DNA from: Bacteroidetes bacterium UBA6661
Lineage (GTDB): Bacteria > Bacteroidota > Bacteroidia > AKYH767-A > OLB10
Assembly: GCA_002455375.1 (NCBI GenBank)
Contig: DKKR01000027.1
Coordinates: 36,718-50,588 of the forward strand
Direction of reading: 5' to 3'
DNA: 13,871 nt
Each line of letters starts with the position of its first letter. Position 1 is the stretch's first letter. A program made the translations under genes and the position numbers. Positions 6,401 to 11,718 of this stretch are shown here, piece by piece. The notes under the pieces are model-generated. The model was not told the DNA's origin. It worked only from the letters and a program-made list of their open reading frames with translations, and did no database searches.

Positions 6401-8002
6401 ACAGGTTACACCTATCAATGGTACAGAAACAATGTGCTGCTTTCAAGTACAAATTCTTCTATTAATGTTGGTTCAGGCGGTACTTATAAATGTGTTATCA
6501 CTTCAGGTTCTTGCTCAACCACCACCAACAGTGTAGTTGCTAATCAAATCAACAACCCTACTCCGGCTATTACACATGTCACGCCTACAACATTCTGCGC
6601 ACCGGGTTCTGTTGTACTAATGGCAAATAATTTTGCCGGTGTACAATATCAGTGGCAGAAAAACAGTGTGGATATTCTTGGAGAAACTTCTCAGATTTAT
6701 ACTGCAACATCTAATGGGTCGTACAGAGTTATTGAAACTGCTAATGGTTGCTCTAAATCAAAAACTATTGCTGTAAATGCTGCATCTTCTGTTTCTGCTT
6801 CAATCTACACCAACGACCCAACAACGCTCTGCAATCAGGGATCGGTAACAATGTATGTAAACAACCCTATTCCAGGATATAGCTATCAGTGGAAAAATAA
6901 TGGAAGCAACATTTCAGGAGCTACTGCAACAAGTTACACAACGAATGCTTCAGGAAACTATTCCTGTAACGTGAGTGCAAGTTGCGGCAACACAAACAGC
7001 AATGCTATCATAGTAAGTATTGGAAGTTTCAATGCACAGATAAGTCCATCAGGCAATCAGATTATTTGTACCGGTGGTTCTATGTTATTGAGTGCATCAT
7101 CAGGGATTGGTTTTACACATCAATGGTATAAAAATGGTAATGTTATTTCAGGAGCTACAGGTTCAACATATAATGCAACTTCAGGAGGTAGTTATACGGT
7201 ATTCATTTCTTCACCGTGTGGTAGCGGAACATCACCTGCAGCTGTGATATCTGAGAATACTGTAACTGCTTCTGTGAGTCCTGCCGGTACATCAACAGTA
7301 TGTGCAGGTACTCCTTTTACATTTACTGCCAATAGTGGTTCCGGTTACACTTATCGCTGGTTTAGAAATAATGTACTGCGACCAGAAATCAGTCAGAGCA
7401 TCAACGTTACTTCTGCAGGACAGTATAAAGTAGAAGTTTCAATCAACGGTTCATGTGCTGTGATAAGTAACATTGCTGTTTTAGATGTCATCAACAATCC
7501 TGCTCCGGTAATTACGCCAGCAAGTGCAACAATATGTAATGGAGCCGCACAGGTATTTACAGCAAATAATTTTACAGGGGTAACCTACCAATGGTACAGA
7601 AACAGTGTATTGATTCCGGGTGCAACAGCACAAACTTATTCTGCAACATTAGCAGGACAATACAAAGTAATTGAAACAGCTAACAGTTGTTCTAAGTCAA
7701 AATCGGCACAGCTGAGTATGGTGTCTTGTCGTGAAGGCGAAGTGAGTATGGCTGAAAAACAAAAAGAAATGACGGTGGCTCCAAATCCGTTTACAGAACA
7801 GTTCAGCATTTATATCCCCTCTGAAAAAGAAGGTAGCACTAATATGGTTGTTACAGATGTGATTGGTAAAATTGTATATAATGTTGCTATCAAACTGAAC
7901 CAGACTACCGATATAAATCTGGAGATTCCGGCAGGAATTTATTTTCTTTCGGTTTATGTTGATGGAAAGTATCTGGTACAGAAAGTGGTGAAAGCACAGT
8001 AA
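3497..8002 (+). CDS. Giant secreted Ig-like repeat protein with T9SS C-terminal sorting domain
   Basis: A 1501-residue surface or secreted protein, probably an adhesin. Residues 1-20 are a Sec signal peptide (MKKAFLLSLFLFAILHAYSL). Then come about 16 Ig-like units. Unit 1 is ~21-103. Unit 2 (~104-279) is longer and atypical, with a Cys- and aromatic-rich insertion. Units 3-16 (280-1410) average about 81 residues. The unit pattern is a Cys followed by G near the start, GYTYQW in the core, N-x-I-x-GA-x-x-x-x-Y, then G-x-Y-x-V and a second Cys; the paired Cys probably form a disulfide in each unit. Residues ~1425-1501 form a type A T9SS sorting domain, with APNPFTEQFSI near its start, GIYFLSV near its end and a basic tail. 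The domain is normally cleaved on secretion through the outer membrane. The gene stands alone between a weak promoter and a bidirectional terminator and is bracketed by direct repeats. Ligand unknown; sugar or protein binding would be a guess. Confidence 0.92.
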   Translation: MKKAFLLSLFLFAILHAYSLSIVISDQYSNSLTSGNACSGTVLHVISCNGCVSFQWQKNGTNIASATGGSYTVTQSGTYSCIATDANGVTATSNLMQINIVASPPTPKLYTTISGILDDCYDIILLDTSCWFIGALYVLEPYDNSWYADYPNPNGITGVMSGFYRISLYSVCGNTDNNVTIRNKGIFGLYKNRVASKTGKTNLCGSDSIELCVSNDAVTIPTGCSEVQWDSYSWTRDGIPISTSQRIYAKLPGTYKCLISNSCDNGQPQLIDSLVITNFTASASITASGPTNICQGNSVTLSVTPTAGATYSWYKDSVLIPGIFGTSYTVTTAGTYKVEVKYFGCKFMSTDVVVTTFPVPYTPILSSTSPSILCSGGTASLDASPSGSGYSYTWYADGVVVPGASSSTYSPAVQGNYTVKITDAQGCESTSSKMSVVYGTHSASISSSNANPICELKSFTMQSNAVGSDITKYQWKLNGNNIVGANGTTYIQNVTLASAGNYTVDITNACGVFTSPVYALNVNAKPNDPVVTYTGNNFFCTTGTVSLNSITPAGLTYEWLKNGSVISGGTSTTYSATTGGAYSIRHTNASGCTATSNVVDVYTTGFAPVITPSGFAIGCAPFVLSVTPSSGSYTYQWVNSSNYYGPYSTIAGANSSSYAAPVTNYPDNKFYKCIITGPCGTATSNIVEVNIKNSVPTSKILPTSSSGGYIKCDGQVVTLYDNYAPGTIKGIYYQWTKNGVNVNGATSRVYFPTTSGVYRCAVTNGCGTKLSTDSAVITFNTNPAANIIASGSTNLCNGASVTLNANTGTGLTYQWTTNGQEITGAINASYTTSIGGTYRCIVTNNNGCSATSNFINVFTSGTTPTSSITPSGTVNICIGATQTLSANTGNGLSYQWTLNGNNITGANLPTYNANVPGSYAVIVTNSNLCSATSAATIVNIGTITGQISPAGTVNFCAGLNTTLTATTGTGYTYQWYRNNVLLSSTNSSINVGSGGTYKCVITSGSCSTTTNSVVANQINNPTPAITHVTPTTFCAPGSVVLMANNFAGVQYQWQKNSVDILGETSQIYTATSNGSYRVIETANGCSKSKTIAVNAASSVSASIYTNDPTTLCNQGSVTMYVNNPIPGYSYQWKNNGSNISGATATSYTTNASGNYSCNVSASCGNTNSNAIIVSIGSFNAQISPSGNQIICTGGSMLLSASSGIGFTHQWYKNGNVISGATGSTYNATSGGSYTVFISSPCGSGTSPAAVISENTVTASVSPAGTSTVCAGTPFTFTANSGSGYTYRWFRNNVLRPEISQSINVTSAGQYKVEVSINGSCAVISNIAVLDVINNPAPVITPASATICNGAAQVFTANNFTGVTYQWYRNSVLIPGATAQTYSATLAGQYKVIETANSCSKSKSAQLSMVSCREGEVSMAEKQKEMTVAPNPFTEQFSIYIPSEKEGSTNMVVTDVIGKIVYNVAIKLNQTTDINLEIPAGIYFLSVYVDGKYLVQKVVKAQ
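4334..7726 (+). repeat. Fourteen tandem Ig-like repeat units in the adhesin
   Basis: Units 3-16 of the adhesin, about 81 residues (243 bases) each, diverged in sequence but sharing YQW, GA, GxY and paired Cys positions. Units 11-12 (from residue 942) resemble units 15-16 (from residue 1255) more than their neighbours. Both pairs carry RNNVL, an N-N-P-x-P-x-I-T junction, ANNF-x-GV-x-YQW and VIETAN-x-CSKSK. This points to past duplication of a multi-unit block about 313 residues long, or of a two-unit block. Confidence 0.8.
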
Positions 8003-8017
8003 ATAAAATGAGCAAAT

Positions 8018-8056
8018 AAAAAAGAGGCTGTCTCAAAAGTGGGCAGCCTCTTTTTT
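8018..8056. terminator. Bidirectional terminator between adhesin and the - strand operon
   Basis: An A-run and GAGGCTG on the left pair with CAGCCTC and a T-run on the right. The inner part pairs three more positions (two G-U), leaving a loop of about seven bases. Because A-runs and T-runs flank both sides, it can end transcription of the adhesin (+) and of the converging methyltransferase-glycosyltransferase gene (-). Confidence 0.88.
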
Positions 8057-8173
8057 ATGCAATGTTTACTTGTAAATAGAGTATTGTATTTCCAAACTCA
8101 AATTTGTTTTTTTACAATGATAAATAGGGAAAACTAACTTGAAAATTACCATTAAAAATCAATTGTTTTACAC

Positions 8174-9583
8174 TTAAATAAACTTAATCTTCCTTGCAGC
8201 AAAAAAACACATGCGAAGTAAAATAACACCATGTTTAAAGCGTGAAATGTTGGTGCTGCCATAAGTGCGTTCGCGGTAGCGGATAGGTAGTTCTTGTATT
8301 TTAAGATTGAGTTTGTAGGCGCCAAATATTAAGTCGAAATCACCAAAGGGATCAAAGTCGCCAAAAAATTTTCTATTGGTAACTAATCGGTCGTAATCCT
8401 CTCTGAAAATCACTTTTGTACCGCAAAGTGTGTCTTTAAACGGCTGTTCTAAGAGCCAAGTAAATGCCTGACTGAAAAATTTATTTCCCAGCATGTTTAA
8501 AAATCGCATGGCTTCTTTTTCCATAGGATAAATTAAGCGGCAGCCGTTGATGAAATCACCTTTATTACTGGCAATAGCTTCATAAAATTTAGGCAAGTCC
8601 TCCGGAGGCATAGTAAGGTCGGCATCAAGAATCATCAGTATGTCGCCTTCAGCTTTAGCAAAGCCTTTTCGTACTGCATCGTTTTTTCCTTTGCCTTGCT
8701 GTTTGTCAATTTTGATTTTATGAGTAGCCGAATATTTATTGGCTACTTCGTTAATCCTGTCCCAGGTGTCATCGGTACTGTTGCCTTCAATAAAAATAAT
8801 TTCCTGCCATTTGCCAAATTTAGGTATTCTCAGTAGTCCGTTTTCAATATTGCCGCTTTCATTGCGTGCAGGGATGACAATACTTACTGAATATTTTTCA
8901 TTAATATCTTCAGTTGCATTTGCCAAAGGCTTTGCAATAGAGTAGGTGTTGATGCACATTAACCTGAATAAAGGCAGCTTGGCAATAAACTTATTTACCA
9001 ATGGTGAAAGAAGTGGAATGTTTATTGGTAACAACATGCGCCTCGACTCACGATAACAATCAAAGCCTGCAAGAAATAAGAGATTGCGCACATCCATTCT
9101 GGTGAGCCAGTTCAATTGTGGTGTCTTGGTTTTCAGTCCAAGGTTTTCTGCTAAGCGTAAAAATGGTTCCCAAAGATGGTTGTGATAAGATACAATGATT
9201 TTAGTTCGCTCATGGCAAACTTTTTTCAGTTGTTCGAGCACCGCTTGTACATCTTCAAGGTAGCCGGTCAGATTTGAAAGAATTATTAAATCATATTTAT
9301 CGTTAAGAGAGATGTTTTCTGCGGCCATTACCTGAAAGTCAATCTGCGGAAACTGTTTTTTTGCCTCTGTAATCATTATAGGGCTGTAGTCAATGCCGGT
9401 TTTACGGGCAGCACGGATGTTGTTTAATAGCTCACCTGTGCCACAGCCTACTTCTAATACAGAAAAAGTTTCGTGCGAAAAGTAGTTACAATAAAATGTT
9501 ATGTCGTTCCAGTAATAACGATGTTTATGCCTGTCGCGAATTCTTTTCTCCGCAATTTTTTCAAAATGATCGAGGTATCTCAT
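8174..9583 (-). CDS. SAM methyltransferase-glycosyltransferase family 2 fusion protein
   Basis: A 469-residue two-domain protein (numbering here from the TTG one codon earlier). Residues ~20-200 are a class I SAM-dependent methyltransferase: motif I VLEVGCGTG (43-51), GIDYSP (64-69), YDLIILSN (98-105). Residues ~230-470 are a GT-A glycosyltransferase of the dolichyl-phosphate-sugar synthase type: VSIVIPARNE (234-243), EGNSTDDTW (267-275), metal-binding DAD at 321-323 and CGTK at 388-391. No membrane anchor is obvious, so it is probably cytosolic or peripheral, acting on a nucleotide-sugar and a lipid or glycan acceptor; the true substrates cannot be read from sequence. ATG 9583 is preferred to TTG 9586. 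It starts 12 bases after the scoB stop, so it is cotranscribed with scoB although no shared pathway is apparent. Its 3' end is duplicated as a remnant near 3042. The hairpin at 8018-8056 ends the transcript. Confidence 0.88.
   Translation of the reverse strand: MRYLDHFEKIAEKRIRDRHKHRYYWNDITFYCNYFSHETFSVLEVGCGTGELLNNIRAARKTGIDYSPIMITEAKKQFPQIDFQVMAAENISLNDKYDLIILSNLTGYLEDVQAVLEQLKKVCHERTKIIVSYHNHLWEPFLRLAENLGLKTKTPQLNWLTRMDVRNLLFLAGFDCYRESRRMLLPINIPLLSPLVNKFIAKLPLFRLMCINTYSIAKPLANATEDINEKYSVSIVIPARNESGNIENGLLRIPKFGKWQEIIFIEGNSTDDTWDRINEVANKYSATHKIKIDKQQGKGKNDAVRKGFAKAEGDILMILDADLTMPPEDLPKFYEAIASNKGDFINGCRLIYPMEKEAMRFLNMLGNKFFSQAFTWLLEQPFKDTLCGTKVIFREDYDRLVTNRKFFGDFDPFGDFDLIFGAYKLNLKIQELPIRYRERTYGSTNISRFKHGVILLRMCFFAARKIKFI
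8180..8325. repeat. Direct repeat copy 2 (within the intact methyltransferase-glycosyltransferase gene)
   Basis: The partner of 3042-3187, at about 97 percent identity by hand alignment. It encodes the last ~48 residues of the fusion protein. The two copies lie about 5.1 kb apart in the same orientation and could recombine to delete the adhesin gene. Confidence 0.85.
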
Positions 9584-9595
9584 CAATGCCTGATG

Positions 9596-10252
9596 TTAAT
9601 CAATCACCATTTCGGGGATATCGCCTTCAACGATAAGTTTACCGGCAGTAGCTTTTTTAATTTCTTCAACAGAAACACCCGGGGCGCGTTCAAGAAGTTT
9701 AAAGCCCTGAGGAGTAACATCAAGAACAGCAAGCTCAGTAACAATTCTTTTTATACATTTAATTCCAGTCAGAGGTAAAGTGCATTTAGGTAAAAGTTTC
9801 GACTCTCCGGCTTTGTTAACATGCTGCATGGCCACAATAATATTTTTCGCTGATGCTACCAAGTCCATAGCACCACCCATACCTTTAACCATTTTGCCGG
9901 GAATTTTCCAGTTGGCAATGTCACCCTGTTCACTCACTTCCATTGCACCGAGAATTGTTAAATCAACTTTCTGAGCACGAATCATCCCAAAACTCATTGC
10001 TGAATCAAAGATTACGGAACCAGGAAGTAATGTAACGGTTTGCTTACCTGCATTTATCAAGTCTGCATCTTCTTCACCTTCAAAAGGGAAAGGCCCCATG
10101 CCAAGAATTCCGTTTTCTGATTGTAGCGTTACATTTATTCCCTTGGGAATATAATTGGCTACTAATGTGGGAATGCCAATGCCAAGGTTTACGTACATGC
10201 CGTCTTTAACTTCGCGGGCTATGCGTTTTGCTATTGAATTTTTGTCGAGCAT
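9596..10252 (-). CDS. scoB: Succinyl-CoA:3-ketoacid CoA transferase, subunit B
   Basis: The 218-residue beta subunit of a class I CoA transferase, which moves CoA from succinyl-CoA to acetoacetate (or a similar 3-oxoacid). The catalytic glutamate is in the classic motif QSENGILGMGP (Glu46), which forms the covalent glutamyl-CoA thioester. NLGIGIPTLVANY (22-34) and the GAMDLV stretch near residue ~128 are also typical, and the length is normal. The alpha subunit (10789-11496) lies upstream, but the usual tight scoA-scoB coupling is broken by a 536-bp insertion carrying a four-helix-bundle gene. The methyltransferase-glycosyltransferase follows 12 bases after. The acetate CoA-transferase or 3-oxoadipate CoA-transferase (atoA/pcaJ) activity of close relatives cannot be excluded. 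Confidence 0.93.
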   Translation of the reverse strand: MLDKNSIAKRIAREVKDGMYVNLGIGIPTLVANYIPKGINVTLQSENGILGMGPFPFEGEEDADLINAGKQTVTLLPGSVIFDSAMSFGMIRAQKVDLTILGAMEVSEQGDIANWKIPGKMVKGMGGAMDLVASAKNIIVAMQHVNKAGESKLLPKCTLPLTGIKCIKRIVTELAVLDVTPQGFKLLERAPGVSVEEIKKATAGKLIVEGDIPEMVID

Positions 10253-10288
10253 ATTTAATTAGATGATTTGAAAATTAGATAATTTGAT
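10253..10288. repeat. Left inverted-repeat arm of the cassette
   Basis: This A/T-rich arm starts directly at the scoB start codon. Its last 12 bases, AGATAATTTGAT, are perfectly complementary to two places in the right arm (10751-10762 and 10767-10778). In mRNA the arms could pair into a long stem enclosing the four-helix-bundle gene. Confidence 0.6.
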
Positions 10289-10374
10289 AATGAAAGCCGA
10301 TTGTAGTATGCGACTTTCGTGGACGTTGTATATGGAGTAATATGATGTTGAAATGTCTCTAAGATAATATTTTA

Positions 10375-10752
10375 TTATTTATTTTTTGAGGTTGAAATAA
10401 TTCTATTGATTACTTTTTTTATAATTTCTAATTCATTCAGTAAATTAGTTGTGTCAGGATAATTATCAGCATGATTACACAACAAAAGCCAGTAATGTGT
10501 CTCATCAGCTTCTTTGGCTGCAATTTTAAATTTATGAATAAAATCGGCATCGCTTTCAGCATTTTGTGCTTCGTATGAGTTAGCCCCAATGGAGGTTGCT
10601 GATTTTAGAATTTGTTTTGAAATAATATATTGATGATTGGAATTTAAAACTTCAGACAGGTGAATAATTTTTAATGAAAACTCAAAAGTGAGTTTCAGTA
10701 TTGTATTGTCTTCAAAAGGAGTATTAAATTTTCTCGACATCTCAATAGTCAT
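10375..10752 (-). CDS. Four-helix bundle protein (23S rRNA-intervening sequence / S23 family)
   Basis: A 125-residue helical protein of the S23/IVP family, whose members were first found inside intervening sequences of 23S rRNA genes and share a fold with the DGR accessory protein Avd. The diagnostic stretch is present: YIISKQILKSATSIGANSYE, followed by SDADFIHKFKIAAKEADETHYWL in two parts along helices 2-3, then a final helix rich in Leu, Ile and Lys. Length is typical. The molecular function of the family is unresolved; nucleic-acid binding is suspected. ATG 10752 is used; ATG 10740 is an equally plausible start, because the first codons overlap the right repeat arm. The gene lies in the same orientation as scoA and scoB and separates them, framed by inverted repeats, which suggests late arrival as a cassette. 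Its sequence is more A/T-rich than the flanking sco genes. Confidence 0.85.
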   Translation of the reverse strand: MTIEMSRKFNTPFEDNTILKLTFEFSLKIIHLSEVLNSNHQYIISKQILKSATSIGANSYEAQNAESDADFIHKFKIAAKEADETHYWLLLCNHADNYPDTTNLLNELEIIKKVINRIISTSKNK

Positions 10753-10789
10753 CAAATTATCTCATCATCAAATTATCTCATCATTAAAT
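10751..10789. repeat. Right inverted-repeat arm with a 16-bp tandem repeat
   Basis: ATCAAATTATCTCATC occurs twice back to back (10751-10766 and 10767-10782), followed by a degenerate third start (ATTAAATTA). The unit is complementary to the left arm of the cassette. The arm lies between the four-helix-bundle start and the scoA stop. Confidence 0.75.
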
Positions 10790-11496
10790 TATTTTTTCCT
10801 AACCGTTCTCTGTTCTATTCTTTTCTCATACTTCTCACCCTGAAAAATACGGTGTACATAAATTCCCGGTGTGTGAATTTGATCGGGGTCAAGTGTTCCT
10901 GCAGGGACTAATTCTTCTACTTCTGCAATGGTAATTTTTCCTGCCATAGCCATCATTGGATTAAAATTTCGCGCTGTTGAACGGTAAACAAGATTTCCTT
11001 CTGTGTCACCTCTCCAGGCTTTTACCAATGCAGCATCAGAATCAAATGCATACTCCATCAGATAATCTTTTTCAACGCCATTGTAACTGAAACGTCTTAC
11101 TTCTTTCCCTTGTGCAACTTCTGTACCTACACCGGCAGGTGTAAAAATTGCCGGCATGCCATAGCCTGCTGCCAGACATCGGGTGGCAAGAGTTCCCTGT
11201 GGAATTAATTCTACCTCCATTTCTCCTGTTAGCATCAGTCTTTCAAACTCTGCATTTTCTCCAACATAACTTGCAATCATTTTTTTGATCTGCTTTTGCT
11301 GCAAGAGTAATCCCAAACCAAAATCATCAACACCTGCATTGTTAGAAATACAGGTTAGTCCTTTAATGCCTTTACGAACTAAGGCTGCAATACAGTTTTC
11401 AGGAATGCCGCAAAGTCCAAAGCCACCAACCATTAGTGTCATGCCATCACGAAAATCTTTTAAAGCCTCGTCAACATTTTTTACAACTTTATTCAT
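10789..11496 (-). CDS. scoA: Succinyl-CoA:3-ketoacid CoA transferase, subunit A
   Basis: The 235-residue alpha subunit of the class I CoA transferase whose catalytic subunit is scoB. The CoA-binding signature GGFGLCGIPEN is at residues 24-34, followed by SNNAGVDDFGLGLLL. PAIFTPAGVGTEVAQGKEVR and the C-terminal stretch KRIEQRTVRKK are typical of the SCOT type rather than of degradative butyrate enzymes. ATG 11496 gives the standard start, and length is normal. A promoter-like TACTTTGC lies ~80 bases upstream. Its stop is at the outer edge of the inverted-repeat cassette, so the insertion left the coding region intact. Expression of subunit B in step with A now depends on transcription through the cassette. 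Confidence 0.93.
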   Translation of the reverse strand: MNKVVKNVDEALKDFRDGMTLMVGGFGLCGIPENCIAALVRKGIKGLTCISNNAGVDDFGLGLLLQQKQIKKMIASYVGENAEFERLMLTGEMEVELIPQGTLATRCLAAGYGMPAIFTPAGVGTEVAQGKEVRRFSYNGVEKDYLMEYAFDSDAALVKAWRGDTEGNLVYRSTARNFNPMMAMAGKITIAEVEELVPAGTLDPDQIHTPGIYVHRIFQGEKYEKRIEQRTVRKK

Positions 11497-11576
11497 ATTA
11501 TTTAAAAATTTATTAATTCGAAATTTAAGTTATTGATTTGTTGGTCTAAATTAAAAATGCTTTTAAACTGACTCTT

Positions 11577-11584
11577 GCAAAGTA
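11577..11584 (-). promoter_or_regulatory. Possible promoter -7 element for scoA
   Basis: On the - strand the octamer TACTTTGC appears, identical to that preceding the solo HTH gene. Transcription would start near 11571, leaving a leader of about 75 bases. The rest of the 222-bp yidC-scoA spacer shows no obvious terminator or gene. Confidence 0.4.
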
Positions 11585-11718
11585 AAGTTTAGAATAATAA
11601 AATTTCAAATTTAAATATAATCAACAAGACTTTACTGTTTATCATGAAATCATTGCATTACTCAGATATTCTTTCCTTAAAACAACCAAACATTTCTACT
11701 TTACAACTTTCAGACTGT

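Larger units (their letters stand above)
10253..10789. mobile_element. Putative inverted-repeat cassette carrying a four-helix-bundle gene, inserted between scoA and scoB
   Basis: The interval between the scoB start codon and the scoA stop is bounded by imperfect inverted repeats. The left arm is 10253-10288. The right arm is 10751-10789, read on the - strand. Both begin ATTTAAT and end AGATAATTTGAT. After a 3-base gap the inner 28 positions agree at 24. Between them lies only the four-helix-bundle gene. This resembles the layout of 23S rRNA intervening sequences, in which a hairpin surrounds a four-helix-bundle gene, but here within a protein operon. No transposase is present and no target duplication is evident. 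Mobility is inferred. Confidence 0.45.

Noticed and set aside
6107..6418. Cys-rich open frame on the - strand within the adhesin
   Set aside because: It lies wholly inside the repeat units, and its pattern follows from the regular repeat codons on the + strand.
4334..7726. CRISPR-like or DGR-type repeats in the adhesin region
   Set aside because: The repeats are ~243 bp, diverged, and in a continuous coding frame with Ig-like signatures. There are no short identical repeats with unique spacers, and no template/variable pair with A substitutions was seen.
8024..8050. GAGGCTGTCTCAAAAG as an insertion sequence end
   Set aside because: It pairs with CAGCCTC directly next to it to make a hairpin with A- and T-runs between convergent genes. 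There is no transposase and no distant partner end.
9584..9586. TTG start of the methyltransferase-glycosyltransferase
   Set aside because: An ATG follows immediately at 9583, and there is no reason to prefer the TTG.
10290..10374. Hairpin GAAAGCCG / CGACTTTC near 10294-10320 as a terminator
   Set aside because: One mismatch, an 11-base loop and no T-run on the coding (-) strand; too weak to call.
10375..10752. Four-helix-bundle gene as an Avd component of a diversity-generating retroelement
   Set aside because: The fold is related, but no reverse transcriptase gene, template repeat or variable repeat is present in the window.
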